A DNA stretch of 64,000 nt from an uncultured Flavobacteriaceae bacterium (GCA_947497245.1 CANMFO010000001.1:1240001-1304000), one strand, 5' to 3'. Shown: positions 51,067-60,189, numbered from the stretch's first letter. Notes: generated by a model not told the origin, from the letters alone. A program made the numbers and translations.

Positions 51067-52218
51067 TCAATACTTGGCAAAAGGTTTGGAAAGTATTTCA
51101 TCGCCCAGATAAAGGCTGAGGTAGTAAACTGCTGAAGTCAAGGTGGAAACATCAATGGATCCAGGGCTAATGTCCGGACCCGCCGCATACCCTACGCGTT
51201 GACCGGAAGTATCAAATATCGCGAGTCCCAAAACCGGTTTATCAACGTTCAATTGATAGCCCAGTACATGGGATCCAGGTTGTCGAAACAATATAAGGGG
51301 CTCTTGGGATATTTCAGGGTTTGGATCCGGTTCCGGTCCGGGACCATTGTCGGTCGCGTCATCGGTATTGAAAGCAAACAGTGACGAGGGAAGTGTAATG
51401 GGCGGATTCGAATTGACAAACAGTTCCGAAGACGCAAAATAACGGTTGTCGCCAGCATAGGTCAGGCCCTCTGTCTGCCCAAAACCGGAAGTGGTATCCA
51501 GTTTCGTTACCGTTCCACCAAACACTACCGTCGCTCCGGCACCTTCGACCCGAAATACAAAAGGTTCCAGCAGTGTGCTGTACCCCAAAATGTACAGGAT
51601 CTTCGTCATGGGATTATAAGTGGCGGCGGTTACCAGCCCCTGGACATCAAAACCATCCCGTTTTTGTGCAAGCTGCGTTCCCGGAACCTTTGGCAGCGAA
51701 TATGCCGCTGTGCCGTTGGCACTCCATTGTTTCGTAAGTATGATCAGCCGGTCGCCCAGAACGAACAAGGCTTCGGCATCCCAATCACTATTGCCATTGT
51801 CGCTAAAGTCCGTTTGGTCTTCATAGGAAAAATTAATGGCCTCGGCGGGCACAGTATCCGCTTGGTCGTATGCACTCTTGGCAATTCGATAAATGGCCAG
51901 ATCTTGTCTGGTTCCCAAGTTATTTCCAAAATCGCCGATATAGATATAGTCGGTGTCCTGGGCCATGTCTTCCCAATCGACATTTTCCACATTGGATATG
52001 GAAACCGTCCTGGTGATTTCCCTGGAAACAGTATCGATCTCGAACAGTTGTGCCGTATTTCCCGAATCGTTATGGGTGATTAGCTTGCCGTTGTAAAAAA
52101 TCAAACCTGACGTCTCAAGGACACCGTCGGGCAATTCCCCCAATTGCTCAATATTCGTCTGTGCAACAATGGTGAACTGGGCAAAAATAGATAGAAGTAA
52201 TGTTACAATGGTTCTCAT
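51067..52218 (-). CDS. T9SS-exported beta-propeller-like protein
   Basis: Protein of 383 residues from MRTIVTLLLSIFAQF, which gives a normal signal peptide; an in-frame Met at 52317 would place 33 extra residues before it. The mature part has repeated four-strand units ('GDFGNNLGTRQDLAIYRI', 'LFVLGDRLIILTKQWSANG', 'LGYSTLLEPFVFRVEG') suggesting a propeller. The last ~75 residues are a type A T9SS sorting domain ('KPVLGLAIFDTSGQRVGYAAG', ending 'YYLSLYLGDEILSKPFAKY') after an Asp/Pro linker. It should be secreted or fixed to the cell surface. No enzymatic motif was seen. Confidence 0.82.
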   Translation of the reverse strand: MRTIVTLLLSIFAQFTIVAQTNIEQLGELPDGVLETSGLIFYNGKLITHNDSGNTAQLFEIDTVSREITRTVSISNVENVDWEDMAQDTDYIYIGDFGNNLGTRQDLAIYRIAKSAYDQADTVPAEAINFSYEDQTDFSDNGNSDWDAEALFVLGDRLIILTKQWSANGTAAYSLPKVPGTQLAQKRDGFDVQGLVTAATYNPMTKILYILGYSTLLEPFVFRVEGAGATVVFGGTVTKLDTTSGFGQTEGLTYAGDNRYFASSELFVNSNPPITLPSSLFAFNTDDATDNGPGPEPDPNPEISQEPLILFRQPGSHVLGYQLNVDKPVLGLAIFDTSGQRVGYAAGPDISPGSIDVSTLTSAVYYLSLYLGDEILSKPFAKY

Positions 52219-52340
52219 AATTCCCGCGAAAGCGAAAATTACAAAAAGGAACCCAATTTTAAGGAATATGGCCCCTGACAGCCATCGCTTTGACCATATA
52301 TCGACAAAGTAATGCATTTTATCGATATTTTAGGTTTATT

Positions 52341-52372
52341 TTGTTTAATTATTTATTATTTTTATTAAACAA
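52341..52372. repeat. 9-bp inverted repeat in AT-rich gap
   Basis: TTGTTTAAT (52341-52349) and its exact complement ATTAAACAA (52364-52372) flank 14 A/T bases. The repeat lies in the divergent gap (52219-52473) between the T9SS cargo gene and photolyase and could be an operator or hairpin. No promoter with full consensus was found in this gap. Confidence 0.4.
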
Positions 52373-52473
52373 TATCCTTTGCTATACATAATACCGACAC
52401 TGACCATTTCGTAAAAAGAGGCACTGGACCTCGGATGGACCACGGCTAACATCAATTTGAATTTCGCAAAAAC

Positions 52474-53781
52474 ATGGGCAAAAAGGTAGCCGTTTTTTGG
52501 TTTCGGAGAGACTTGCGTTTGCATGACAACAGAGGGCTACTCGAAGCACTTTCCGGAGCCTTTCCCGTTTTGCCCATTTTTATTTTTGATCCCCACATCC
52601 TGCACAAGCTTCCCCCCGCGGATGCCCGGGTGACCTTCATCCATCAAAGCCTTCAAAAAATAAGGGAATCGTTACGGAAGGACCATCAAAGTTCCTTGGC
52701 CCTGTATTGGGGCAGCCCAAGGGAAGTCTTCACAAAGATTACAGCGGGCTATGCCGTTCAATGTGTCCATACCAACCATGACTATGAGCCCTATGCCAGG
52801 GAAAGGGACGCTTCGATCGCCGAGTTTTTGTCGGGCGAAGGAATTCCTTTCAAGACCTACAAAGATCAGGTCATCTACGAAAAAGACGAGGTGATCAAAG
52901 GGGATGGTACGCCCTATGTCGTATATACCCCGTACAAAAACAAATGGAAGGAACGCTTCCATGCCGAAGGTCTGAATACCTACGAGACCGGACCAAAAAT
53001 GGGCAATCTGGCAAAAGATCGAGATCTGCCCTTCATCCCGCTGGAGGATATGGGCTTTGTTTCGGCCCAGGTCCAAGTTCCAAACTATGAAATTGCCCCG
53101 GACCTGATCCGTAATTATGAGGCGACCCGAAATTTTCCAGCCAAGGAACGGGGCACCTCACATCTGGGGCCACATCTGCGATTCGGTACGGTGTCCATTC
53201 GTCAGATAATGCAAAAGGCCATCGCAGTGGAGAACGAGGTGTTCTGGAACGAGCTGATCTGGAGAGAGTTTTTTATGCAGATTTTATGGCATTTCCCACA
53301 AACCGTAAAAACATCTTTCCGACCAAAATACGATTGGATCCCATGGCGAAACAGCGAGGCCGAATTCGAGCGTTGGAAAACCGGGCAAACGGGGTATCCC
53401 CTAGTGGATGCCGGAATGCGGGAGTTGAACCAAACGGGGTATATGCACAACCGCGTCCGGATGTTGGCCGCCAGTTTTCTCTGCAAGCATTTATTGATCG
53501 ACTGGCGCTGGGGCGAAACCTATTTTGCCGAAAAATTGCTCGACTACGACCTCAGCGCCAATGTGGGCAACTGGCAATGGGCGGCTGGTAGCGGTGTCGA
53601 TGCCGCACCCTATTTTAGGATCTTCAATCCCATGGCCCAGATGGAGAAATTCGATAAGCAAAGGGCATACATCCATAAATGGGTCCCCGATTTGCAGGAA
53701 CTGACCTATCCCCCACCCATGATAGACCACAAAATGGCCCGGGAACGCTGTTTAAAAACCTATGGGGAGGCTATGGGCTGA
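52474..53781 (+). CDS. Cryptochrome/DNA photolyase family protein
   Basis: FAD protein of 435 residues that should repair cyclobutane pyrimidine dimers using blue light. The N-terminal antenna domain begins 'VAVFWFRRDLRLHDNRGLLEAL' (residues 5-26). The C-terminal FAD-binding domain shows 'WNELIWREFFMQILWHFP', 'GYPLVDAGMRELNQTGYMHNRVRMLAASFL', 'DWRWGETYFAEKLLDYDLSANVGNWQWAAGSG' and 'DAAPYFRIFNP', all class I photolyase blocks. Length is slightly short of the E. coli enzyme, as usual in Bacteroidota. A cryptochrome-type signalling role cannot be excluded. Stands alone, facing the DUF6340 gene. Confidence 0.94.
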   Translation: MGKKVAVFWFRRDLRLHDNRGLLEALSGAFPVLPIFIFDPHILHKLPPADARVTFIHQSLQKIRESLRKDHQSSLALYWGSPREVFTKITAGYAVQCVHTNHDYEPYARERDASIAEFLSGEGIPFKTYKDQVIYEKDEVIKGDGTPYVVYTPYKNKWKERFHAEGLNTYETGPKMGNLAKDRDLPFIPLEDMGFVSAQVQVPNYEIAPDLIRNYEATRNFPAKERGTSHLGPHLRFGTVSIRQIMQKAIAVENEVFWNELIWREFFMQILWHFPQTVKTSFRPKYDWIPWRNSEAEFERWKTGQTGYPLVDAGMRELNQTGYMHNRVRMLAASFLCKHLLIDWRWGETYFAEKLLDYDLSANVGNWQWAAGSGVDAAPYFRIFNPMAQMEKFDKQRAYIHKWVPDLQELTYPPPMIDHKMARERCLKTYGEAMG

Positions 53782-53842
53782 TGGAATGGAAAATGGTACA
53801 GCGGAATTGGACCTTTATCTTTACCACTTTTTTTATCAAAGT

Positions 53843-54898
53843 TTATCGCGACAACTGATCGTTCAATCGGGTTTTTTCGGCCACCCTTCGCTTCAGGACA
53901 TTCAGATAGGTCAAGGCATGACTGTTTTCGTAGTCTGTATATGATTTTGAGGCCCATTCCATGGCCTTGTCCAAATCCCCATTGATCTCGTTTATAATGG
54001 CCATGTTGTAGCAGGCCCTGCCCGCCACTTTCGAATTGGGGTGGGCCACTTCCATTTCCCACAGACTTGCGGCACCCTGCCAATCCCCCGTTTGCGCCCT
54101 TCGTTGGGCCACCTCAAAATTATCGGTTCCCCTTACGAAATACTGCCTGGAGATCCTTTTCCTTTTCGGACGTGTATCCAGTCCGTACCGGTTTCCAATA
54201 TAGGTGCTGGACTGCAGAACCGCTTCCTTTCGTCCAACGATCGCCTCTATGGCCTTCATGGGGTTGATGCCCTCTCCCCTGGAGGTCACGTGGTCATGTG
54301 TAATATATTCGTCCAGTATCATTTTTGAGTGGGGGTCGTAAACACGCCATCCATTTTTGATTGCCGTATGAAGGGTCACTTTATGTCCTGGCAGGGAAAC
54401 TTTTACCCCAAGGTCGTTGGGAACGGTGATCATGTCCGCCCTGTAATCGACCTTGGTGTCCGTATCGTAGAATTCCAATGAAAACAATACCTCCACTCCA
54501 TGGGCATCACAAAGGGCCTCAACATCCTTCCAGGACAGGGCGGCAGGGAATACTCCCAATCCCTTTCGTTCCAATGGGCCGCTCTCAATGATATCAATGG
54601 TTTCGTAGCGGCCGATCCTTTCCAATTCGTCGTACAGACCCACGACCGCCGCTTGGGCGCCTTCTCTATCCAAATGGAGTCCTTCCAGGGATAGGACCTT
54701 ATCGATCTTGTCAAGGGTCTTGTTCCCCTCTGAAGGAACACTGCGGTCAATTATGCCCACTTTCACAACTCCCGAAGGAATATGTATCCGGGCCGGTTCA
54801 ACCGCCCCCATGGTAAGTTGGTTCGTAGCACCGCACCCGGCAAGGGCCAGCATGGAGGCGCAGAAGAGGACTATGTGCTTTGTAGTTTTCATGGTCAT
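53843..54898 (-). CDS. DUF6340-type lipoprotein
   Basis: Protein of 351 residues (a start two codons later at 54892 is equally likely), with a lipoprotein signal ending 'CASMLALAGC'. The body has an N-terminal 'VKVGIIDRSVPSEGN' block, a mid-region 'SLEFYDTDTKVDYRADM' and 'TAIKNGWRVYDPHSKMILDEY', and C-terminal TPR-like helices ('AQTGDWQGAASLWEMEVAHPN', 'GDLDKAMEWASKSYTDYENS'). This arrangement fits the DUF6340 family of Bacteroidota envelope proteins. Function unknown. Divergent from the DUF1801 gene across 161 bases that hold a long inverted repeat. Confidence 0.8.
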   Translation of the reverse strand: MTMKTTKHIVLFCASMLALAGCGATNQLTMGAVEPARIHIPSGVVKVGIIDRSVPSEGNKTLDKIDKVLSLEGLHLDREGAQAAVVGLYDELERIGRYETIDIIESGPLERKGLGVFPAALSWKDVEALCDAHGVEVLFSLEFYDTDTKVDYRADMITVPNDLGVKVSLPGHKVTLHTAIKNGWRVYDPHSKMILDEYITHDHVTSRGEGINPMKAIEAIVGRKEAVLQSSTYIGNRYGLDTRPKRKRISRQYFVRGTDNFEVAQRRAQTGDWQGAASLWEMEVAHPNSKVAGRACYNMAIINEINGDLDKAMEWASKSYTDYENSHALTYLNVLKRRVAEKTRLNDQLSR

Positions 54899-54964
54899 GG
54901 TTTTTGGTCGTTATTTGGATTTGAGGGGCAAACGAGCTATTTGCTTGATATTAAACAGATAACA

Positions 54965-55043
54965 CCACATAAATATTGTGTCAAAAGGGCTAAAAGTCCC
55001 GTCGATGCAGTCCAGATTGTCTCTTTTTACTATATTTATGTGG
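54965..55043. repeat. 12-bp inverted repeat pair in divergent promoter region
   Basis: CCACATAAATAT (54965-54976) and its exact complement ATATTTATGTGG (55032-55043) lie 55 bases apart between the divergent DUF6340 and DUF1801 genes. Two oppositely oriented copies suggest binding sites for one regulator acting on both genes. Confidence 0.5.
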
Positions 55044-55059
55044 ATAGTAAATCAGTGCC

Positions 55060-55479
55060 ATGTCTGAAAACAAAACAAAGCCCACCACGGCATCGGTCCA
55101 CCAGTTTCTCGATGCGGTTACCGATGGGACCAAGCGGTCCGATTGCTACACCCTATTGGAAGCTATACAGGAAATTACCCAAAAAGATCCCGTGATGTGG
55201 GGCCCTAGCATAATAGGCTTTGGAAGTTACCACTATAAATATGATACCGGCAGGGAAGGCGATATGATCCTAGCGGGATTCTCCCCGAGAAAACAGAACA
55301 TTACGATCTACATGATGGCCGGTTTTGGGCGCTATCCCGAACTGATGCAACGATTGGGGAAGTACAAAACCGGAAAATCCTGCCTGTATATCAAAAGACT
55401 TTCCGATATTGATATGGATATCCTGTTGCAGCTCATTGCATCATCCTATCGACACATGGACAATAAATACAATAGCTAA
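55060..55479 (+). CDS. DUF1801 domain protein
   Basis: Small cytosolic protein of 139 residues. It has the DUF1801 pattern: 'SVHQFLDAVTDGTKRSDCYTLL' at 13-34, 'MWGPSIIGFGSYHYKYDTGREGDM' (the conserved WG...G.Y.Y block) and 'YPELMQRLGKYKTGKSCLYIKRLSDID'. The family is widespread and of uncertain function. The amidohydrolase gene follows after 12 bases, so the two may be co-transcribed. Confidence 0.88.
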   Translation: MSENKTKPTTASVHQFLDAVTDGTKRSDCYTLLEAIQEITQKDPVMWGPSIIGFGSYHYKYDTGREGDMILAGFSPRKQNITIYMMAGFGRYPELMQRLGKYKTGKSCLYIKRLSDIDMDILLQLIASSYRHMDNKYNS

Positions 55480-55491
55480 TTCAAATAAAAA

Positions 55492-56922
55492 ATGAGGTAC
55501 CTTACATTTCTGGGGGCATTATTACTTGTGCTTACCACCGTGTCCGCCCAAAAAATGACGAACAGTAAGAAAGCGATCATCGCCTCGGTGTCAAAACACG
55601 AGGCAGAATTGATCAAAATCAGCGATTCTATCTGGGCTTTGGCCGAGACGGCCTTCGAAGAAACGGAATCTTCCCGGATTTTGGCCGACTATGCCGAGAG
55701 GAACGGGTTTACCGTAGAAAGGGGGGTGGCCGGGATCCCTACGGCCTTCACCGCTACCTATGGTTCCGGAAAACCGGTCATCAGCGTTCTGGGCGAATTC
55801 GATGCCCTACCCGGGATATCGCAAAAGGCCCAACCCCAAAAGGAAGCCCTACATGAAGGGGCGGCCGGTCACGGCTGCGGACACAACCTTTTTGGGGCGG
55901 CGAGCTTGGGATCGGCAATTGCCGTCAAGGAATTGATGGAGCAAGGCAAGCTCAAAGGGACCATCAAATTCATGGGGACCCCTTCGGAAGAAAAGTTCTT
56001 TGGAAAAATCTGGATGGTACGGGAAGGGATCTGGGATGGTGTCGATGTGAACCTGAGCTGGCATCCAGGGGCCACCACGGAGGCGGATGTACAAAGTACC
56101 TTGGCCCTTGTCGACTTTAAAGTGGAGTTCTATGGACAGGCGGCCCATGCCTCGGCCGATCCCTGGAACGGGCGCAGTGCCTCCGATGCATTGGAGCTGT
56201 ACACCACAGGAATCAATTATTACAGGGAACATATAAAACCGACGGTGCGCATCCACTACCACATTCAAGATGGAGGACAGGTCGTCAACGTGGTGCCGGA
56301 CTATTCCAAGATCTGGGTACGTGTACGGGACACCAAACGGAAGGGAATGATGCCGGTGTACGAACGGGTACAAAAAATGGCCGAAGGCGCAGCCATTATG
56401 GCCAATGTCGACTATAAGATATCTTTGATTTCTGGAATATACGAGGTTTTGGTGAACCGTAGCGGGGGCGAGATCATGCAGGGCAACCTGGACCTTTTGG
56501 GGCCGCTGGCCTACACCGAAGCGGAAACGGCCTTTGGCAAAAAGATCCAAGAGGCGACGGGGAAGCCCCAGGTAGGAATGGACAGTGCCATCAAACCTTT
56601 GGAAGCTACCAAGGAACATCCGGGCGGGGGTTCTACCGACGTAGGGGATGTGAGCTGGAACGTACCCAACATCAATCTTAGTGTTACGGTCGCCCCAAAG
56701 GACACGCCCTGGCATTCCTGGGCAGTGGTGGCCTGTGGAGGCATGAGCATTGGGCACAAGGGTATGGTGCATGCGGCCAAGGCCCTGGGGATGACCGCGG
56801 CCGACCTATTTGAAAACCCAAAATTGGTGGAAAAGGTCAAAGCGGAATACAAAGAACGAAAAGGAAATGAGGTCTATACCCCTATCGTACCCGATGGGCC
56901 TCCTCCAATAGGCAACAACTAA
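55492..56922 (+). CDS. M20 family amidohydrolase (aminobenzoyl-glutamate hydrolase type)
   Basis: Metallo-amidohydrolase of 476 residues with a signal peptide (MRYLTFLGALLLVLTTVSAQ), so it is exported. M20D features: 'VISVLGEFDALPGISQKA' (Asp104 region), 'GAAGHGCGHNLFGAA' (HGCGH 127-131), 'GTPSEEKFFGKIWMVREG' with the catalytic Glu pair, and dimerisation-domain motif 'QAAHASADPWNGRSA'. The C-terminal 'PGGGSTDVGDVSWNVPNINLSV' carries the final metal-site region. Relatives cleave N-acyl amino acids or aminobenzoyl-glutamate; the true substrate is open. The iron-sulfur gene follows after 10 bases. Confidence 0.92.
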   Translation: MRYLTFLGALLLVLTTVSAQKMTNSKKAIIASVSKHEAELIKISDSIWALAETAFEETESSRILADYAERNGFTVERGVAGIPTAFTATYGSGKPVISVLGEFDALPGISQKAQPQKEALHEGAAGHGCGHNLFGAASLGSAIAVKELMEQGKLKGTIKFMGTPSEEKFFGKIWMVREGIWDGVDVNLSWHPGATTEADVQSTLALVDFKVEFYGQAAHASADPWNGRSASDALELYTTGINYYREHIKPTVRIHYHIQDGGQVVNVVPDYSKIWVRVRDTKRKGMMPVYERVQKMAEGAAIMANVDYKISLISGIYEVLVNRSGGEIMQGNLDLLGPLAYTEAETAFGKKIQEATGKPQVGMDSAIKPLEATKEHPGGGSTDVGDVSWNVPNINLSVTVAPKDTPWHSWAVVACGGMSIGHKGMVHAAKALGMTAADLFENPKLVEKVKAEYKERKGNEVYTPIVPDGPPPIGNN

Positions 56923-56932
56923 AGCGAACATT

Positions 56933-57394
56933 ATGGCAGAAAGGGAAATTATCAAGAAATATTCCAGCGGGGAACTTACGGTGGTATGGAAACCCAAGCG
57001 GTGCGTGCATGCCGCTATTTGTGTGAAGACGCTCCCCCAGGTGTACGATCCAAACGATCGCCCGTGGATCAAAGCGGACAAGGCCTCAACGAAAGCGCTT
57101 ATCGCGCAGATCTCAAAATGTCCATCGGGTGCATTGAGCTATGAATTGGATGGGGACCAGGTACAGGGGGAAGCCGACGAACCTTCGACGACCAAGGTAC
57201 AGGTCCTATCCAATGGCCCGCTGCTCGTACAAGGTAGGCTTAGCGTTTCCCTAGCGAACGGGGAAGTCGAGGACCGAACCGACACCACGGCATTCTGTAG
57301 GTGTGGAGCTTCGGGCAACAAACCGTATTGTGATGGTTCCCATAAAACTTCAAATTTGAGGCCTGAGCGGCGCAGGTCGACCCCAAAGAGTTAG
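56933..57394 (+). CDS. Two-domain iron-sulfur protein: Fer4_19-like plus CDGSH
   Basis: Cytosolic protein of 153 residues with two distinct cluster-binding domains. Residues 1-72 resemble the divergent mono-cluster ferredoxin domain: Cys24, Cys30 and Cys63 in 'KRCVHAAICVKTLP' and 'SKCPSGALSY'. Residues 85-145 are a CDGSH domain with the 3Cys-1His ligand set Cys122, Cys124, Cys133 and His137 ('CRCGASGNKPYCDGSH'), which binds a redox-active 2Fe-2S cluster. Role not established; redox transfer or oxidative sensing is likely. It is tightly packed between the amidohydrolase (10 bases) and acetyltransferase (6 bases). Confidence 0.9.
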   Translation: MAEREIIKKYSSGELTVVWKPKRCVHAAICVKTLPQVYDPNDRPWIKADKASTKALIAQISKCPSGALSYELDGDQVQGEADEPSTTKVQVLSNGPLLVQGRLSVSLANGEVEDRTDTTAFCRCGASGNKPYCDGSHKTSNLRPERRRSTPKS

Positions 57395-57400
57395 AAGCGA

Positions 57401-57976
57401 ATGACGGAAAAGGAGAAAATGCTGGCAGGCCAACACTACAATTCCAGAGATCCGGAATTGATAGCGATGTACCACAAGGCCCGAAAACTGTTCCAAGAAT
57501 ACAATCAATTGGAATCGACCCAGGTCGATAGAAGGTCGGCCCTCCTAAACGCCCTTTTCGAGTACAAGGGGGCCAACGTTTGGATCGAGGCGCCCTTTTA
57601 TTGCGACTATGGGGAATTCATCACCATTGGGGACAATACCTTTGTGAACGCCAACTGCTTTTTTCTCGACAATAACAGGATCACCATTGGCAAAAACGGA
57701 CTGATCGCCCCTTTTGTGCAGATATACACCGCGGGCCATCCCCTAAAGGCTTCCGAGCGTATCGTAAAGGACCGGGAACACGGTTCGTCCTACCTGACCC
57801 ATACCCATCCCGTTACGATCGGCGATAATGTTTGGATCGGCGGAAACACGGTCATTATGCCCGGGGTGACCATTGGCAACAATGTTACCATAGGGGCAGG
57901 TTCCGTGGTCACAAAAGACATTCCCGACGATGTCCTGGCTTTTGGGAACCCCTGCAAGGCGATGCGGAAGCTTTAG
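57401..57976 (+). CDS. Sugar O-acetyltransferase (maltose/galactoside acetyltransferase family)
   Basis: Left-handed beta-helix acetyltransferase of 191 residues. The N-terminal maltose-acetyltransferase helix region ('MLAGQHYNSRDPELIAMYHKARKL') precedes hexapeptide repeats ('ITIGDNTFVNANCFFLDN', 'VTIGDNVWIGGNTVIMPGVTIGNNVTIGAGSVV'). The catalytic His is in 'YTAGHPLKASER'. It uses acetyl-CoA to acetylate a sugar hydroxyl, probably as detoxification of non-metabolisable sugars. Follows the CDGSH gene by 6 bases. Confidence 0.93.
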   Translation: MTEKEKMLAGQHYNSRDPELIAMYHKARKLFQEYNQLESTQVDRRSALLNALFEYKGANVWIEAPFYCDYGEFITIGDNTFVNANCFFLDNNRITIGKNGLIAPFVQIYTAGHPLKASERIVKDREHGSSYLTHTHPVTIGDNVWIGGNTVIMPGVTIGNNVTIGAGSVVTKDIPDDVLAFGNPCKAMRKL

Positions 57977-58015
57977 TAGGATATTTTCATTATCTTCATT
58001 CTTAATATCCACCCC

Positions 58016-58924
58016 ATGAAAAAACTGTTCTTCTTTTTGATTTCACTAGTAATCGCCCAGCCCATGAATGCCCAGGAAAGGGTCCTGACCTCCCATCTTG
58101 AGGTCTACGATATCGAGACCGGAAAACGTCAAACTGTCCTGAAGGAAAAGGCGCATTTCGAAGCACCCAATTGGAGCTTGGACGGTGCCTATTTTATCAT
58201 CAACCAGAAGGGACTCTTATATAAGGTGGCGGTGGACGGGAGCCAGAAGGAACAACTTCCCACCGGGGACCTGAACCGGTGCAACAACGACCATGGCATC
58301 TCCTTCGATGGAACCACTCTGGCCATCAGCAACAATGACAAAATTGCAGGTTCATCCGGAACCTCGCGCATCTATACCATGCCCATTTCGGGGGGTGCCC
58401 CTACCCTGGTGACCCCATTGGCGCCCTCGTACTGGCACGGCTGGTCGCCCGATGGAAAAACCCTGGTGTATACGGCCAGGCGGGACAACAACTGGGATAT
58501 TTATACCATAGCCCGTGATGGTGGGAAAGAAGTTCAGCTCACCAGCTCTCCGGGGCTGGATGACGGGCCGGAGTATTCCCCCGACGGCAGGTACATCTAC
58601 TACAATTCCATGCAATCGGGCAAAATGGAAATCTGGAGAATGGATGCCGATGGCAGAAACGGGGAGCAGCTGACGAACGATTCTTATTCGAACTGGTTTG
58701 CCCATCCCTCGCCAAACGGGAAGCGTTTCGTGTTCATCTCCTACTTGGAGGATCAGGGTGACAAGCATCCCCCAATGAAAAAAGTGGCCCTCCGCCTTTT
58801 CGATTTAGAGGATGGAAGTATCAAAACACTTTGCCAATTCACGGGGGGTCAGGGCACCATCAATGTGCCCTCTTGGTCGCCGGATGGGAAAAAATTTGCA
58901 TTTGTGTCCTATACCGAAAAGTAG
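58016..58924 (+). CDS. TolB-like WD40/PD40 beta-propeller protein
   Basis: Secreted protein of 302 residues (signal ending 'AQPMNAQ'). It consists of repeated TolB-type PD40 blades: 'APNWSLDGAYFIINQKG', 'GWSPDGKTLVYTARRDNNWDIYTI', 'GPEYSPDGRYIYYNSMQSGKMEIWRM', 'AHPSPNGKRFVFISYLED' and 'PSWSPDGKKFAFVSY'. Five to six blades are visible. There is no catalytic domain, so it is not a prolyl oligopeptidase. The role is unknown; similar proteins bind oligosaccharides or partner proteins in the periplasm. Confidence 0.88.
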   Translation: MKKLFFFLISLVIAQPMNAQERVLTSHLEVYDIETGKRQTVLKEKAHFEAPNWSLDGAYFIINQKGLLYKVAVDGSQKEQLPTGDLNRCNNDHGISFDGTTLAISNNDKIAGSSGTSRIYTMPISGGAPTLVTPLAPSYWHGWSPDGKTLVYTARRDNNWDIYTIARDGGKEVQLTSSPGLDDGPEYSPDGRYIYYNSMQSGKMEIWRMDADGRNGEQLTNDSYSNWFAHPSPNGKRFVFISYLEDQGDKHPPMKKVALRLFDLEDGSIKTLCQFTGGQGTINVPSWSPDGKKFAFVSYTEK

Positions 58925-58964
58925 TGGGTCGGACGGGCCGGATTTTCCGGGGACTTTGCACCTC

Positions 58965-58984
58965 ACCCAAAAAAGGTTTTGGGT
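58965..58984. other. 8-bp hairpin in the gap after the TolB-like gene
   Basis: ACCCAAAA and TTTTGGGT flank AAGG, a perfect 8-bp stem with a four-base loop, 41 bases after the stop. No U-run follows, so a terminator role is weak. Nothing else recognisable was seen in 58925-59156. Confidence 0.35.
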
Positions 58985-59156
58985 ACGCCCCGGGGCGGTC
59001 CGAGCTGTCCTTTTGGTGGTTTTGTCAATTCACCATTTATAGATAGTTTTAGGGTATCTTTAGGGCAGCGGTCGGTGCACTTCGAAAACAGGAAGGGCCA
59101 ATACCGACCTTAAGTTCCAAAAATCAACGAATCGCTTTTCAATAAAACCCAACAAC

Positions 59157-60158
59157 ATGAGCAGCCCCATCCTTTCTGTATTTCCCCTCGGTTTTCCCTG
59201 GAAGACCCAAGATCCTTTTTTGTTCTGTGTGTACCACTTGGACCATTATCCCAAGGGGAAGGAGGATATGTCCCCGGCGGCCTCTTTGGAGGGACGTACA
59301 CTGGGTAACGATTTTGTGGTCAAAGACGGTTGGCGCATGTACCATGGGCAGACCATCCCGGGATTTCCCTCCCACCCCCATCGCGGTTTTGAGACCGTGA
59401 CCATTGTCAACAAGGGGTTTTGCGATCATTCTGATTCATTGGGCGCCGCGGGCCGTTTTGGTGAGGGCGATGTGCAATGGATGACCGCCGGAAGCGGTGT
59501 ACAGCACAGTGAAATGTTCCCCCTGCTGAAAACGGGGGAAGACAACCCCCTGGAGCTCTTTCAGATTTGGTTGAACCTCCCCGCAAAGGACAAGTTTGCC
59601 CCTCCCCATTTTGCCATGTTGTGGCACGAGGACATCCCGATCCTCAAAACCCAAAACGCCACCGTCAAAGTGGTGTCCGGAGCCTTCCAAGATTCCCAGG
59701 CCCCAGATCCGGCACCCAATTCATGGGCCGCGGAGGTAGCAAATGAGGTGGCCATCTGGAATATCCACCTGCAGCCCAAATCCGAATTTATTCTGCCCAA
59801 AGCGGATGGACCGGTAAACCGAACGCTCTATTTTTACGAAGGGGATTCCATTCTGGTCGAGGGACAGCACGTAGAAACTGAAATGGGCATCGAATTGGAT
59901 GCCTCATCGAACGTTACCCTTAAAACTGGGGAAGGTGCCGCCCATTTTTTAATGTTACAGGGAAGGCCTATCGGTGAGCCGGTGGCAAAATACGGTCCGT
60001 TTGTTATGAACACCGAAGCGGAGATACAGAAAGCCATGCAGGAATATCGTCTGACCCAATTTGGCGGATGGCCCTGGCGGCATGCCGACAATGTCCACCC
60101 AAAGGAAAAAGGCCGCTTCGCAAAATATCCGGATGGCACCTTGATCGAAAAGGAATAA
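59157..60158 (+). CDS. Pirin family protein
   Basis: Bicupin pirin-like protein of 333 residues. The metal-binding first cupin motif 'FPSHPHRGFETVTIV' (His73, His75) is followed by 'WMTAGSGVQHSEMF' with the third His and the Glu, the standard pirin set. The C-terminal cupin region has 'LYFYEGDSILVEG' and 'LMLQGRPIGEPVAKYGPFVMNT', also standard. Some pirins have quercetin dioxygenase activity and others act as regulators; neither can be chosen here. Monocistronic, converging on murA with 31 bases between. Confidence 0.92.
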   Translation: MSSPILSVFPLGFPWKTQDPFLFCVYHLDHYPKGKEDMSPAASLEGRTLGNDFVVKDGWRMYHGQTIPGFPSHPHRGFETVTIVNKGFCDHSDSLGAAGRFGEGDVQWMTAGSGVQHSEMFPLLKTGEDNPLELFQIWLNLPAKDKFAPPHFAMLWHEDIPILKTQNATVKVVSGAFQDSQAPDPAPNSWAAEVANEVAIWNIHLQPKSEFILPKADGPVNRTLYFYEGDSILVEGQHVETEMGIELDASSNVTLKTGEGAAHFLMLQGRPIGEPVAKYGPFVMNTEAEIQKAMQEYRLTQFGGWPWRHADNVHPKEKGRFAKYPDGTLIEKE

Positions 60159-60189
60159 TCGGGGCGGGCGTGCAGTTCTTACGGACAGG

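Noticed and set aside
55849-56772. A 307-codon open frame on the minus strand inside the amidohydrolase gene
   Set aside because: It has no domain or signal, while the plus-strand frame has full M20 motifs; it is a frame shadow caused by codon bias.
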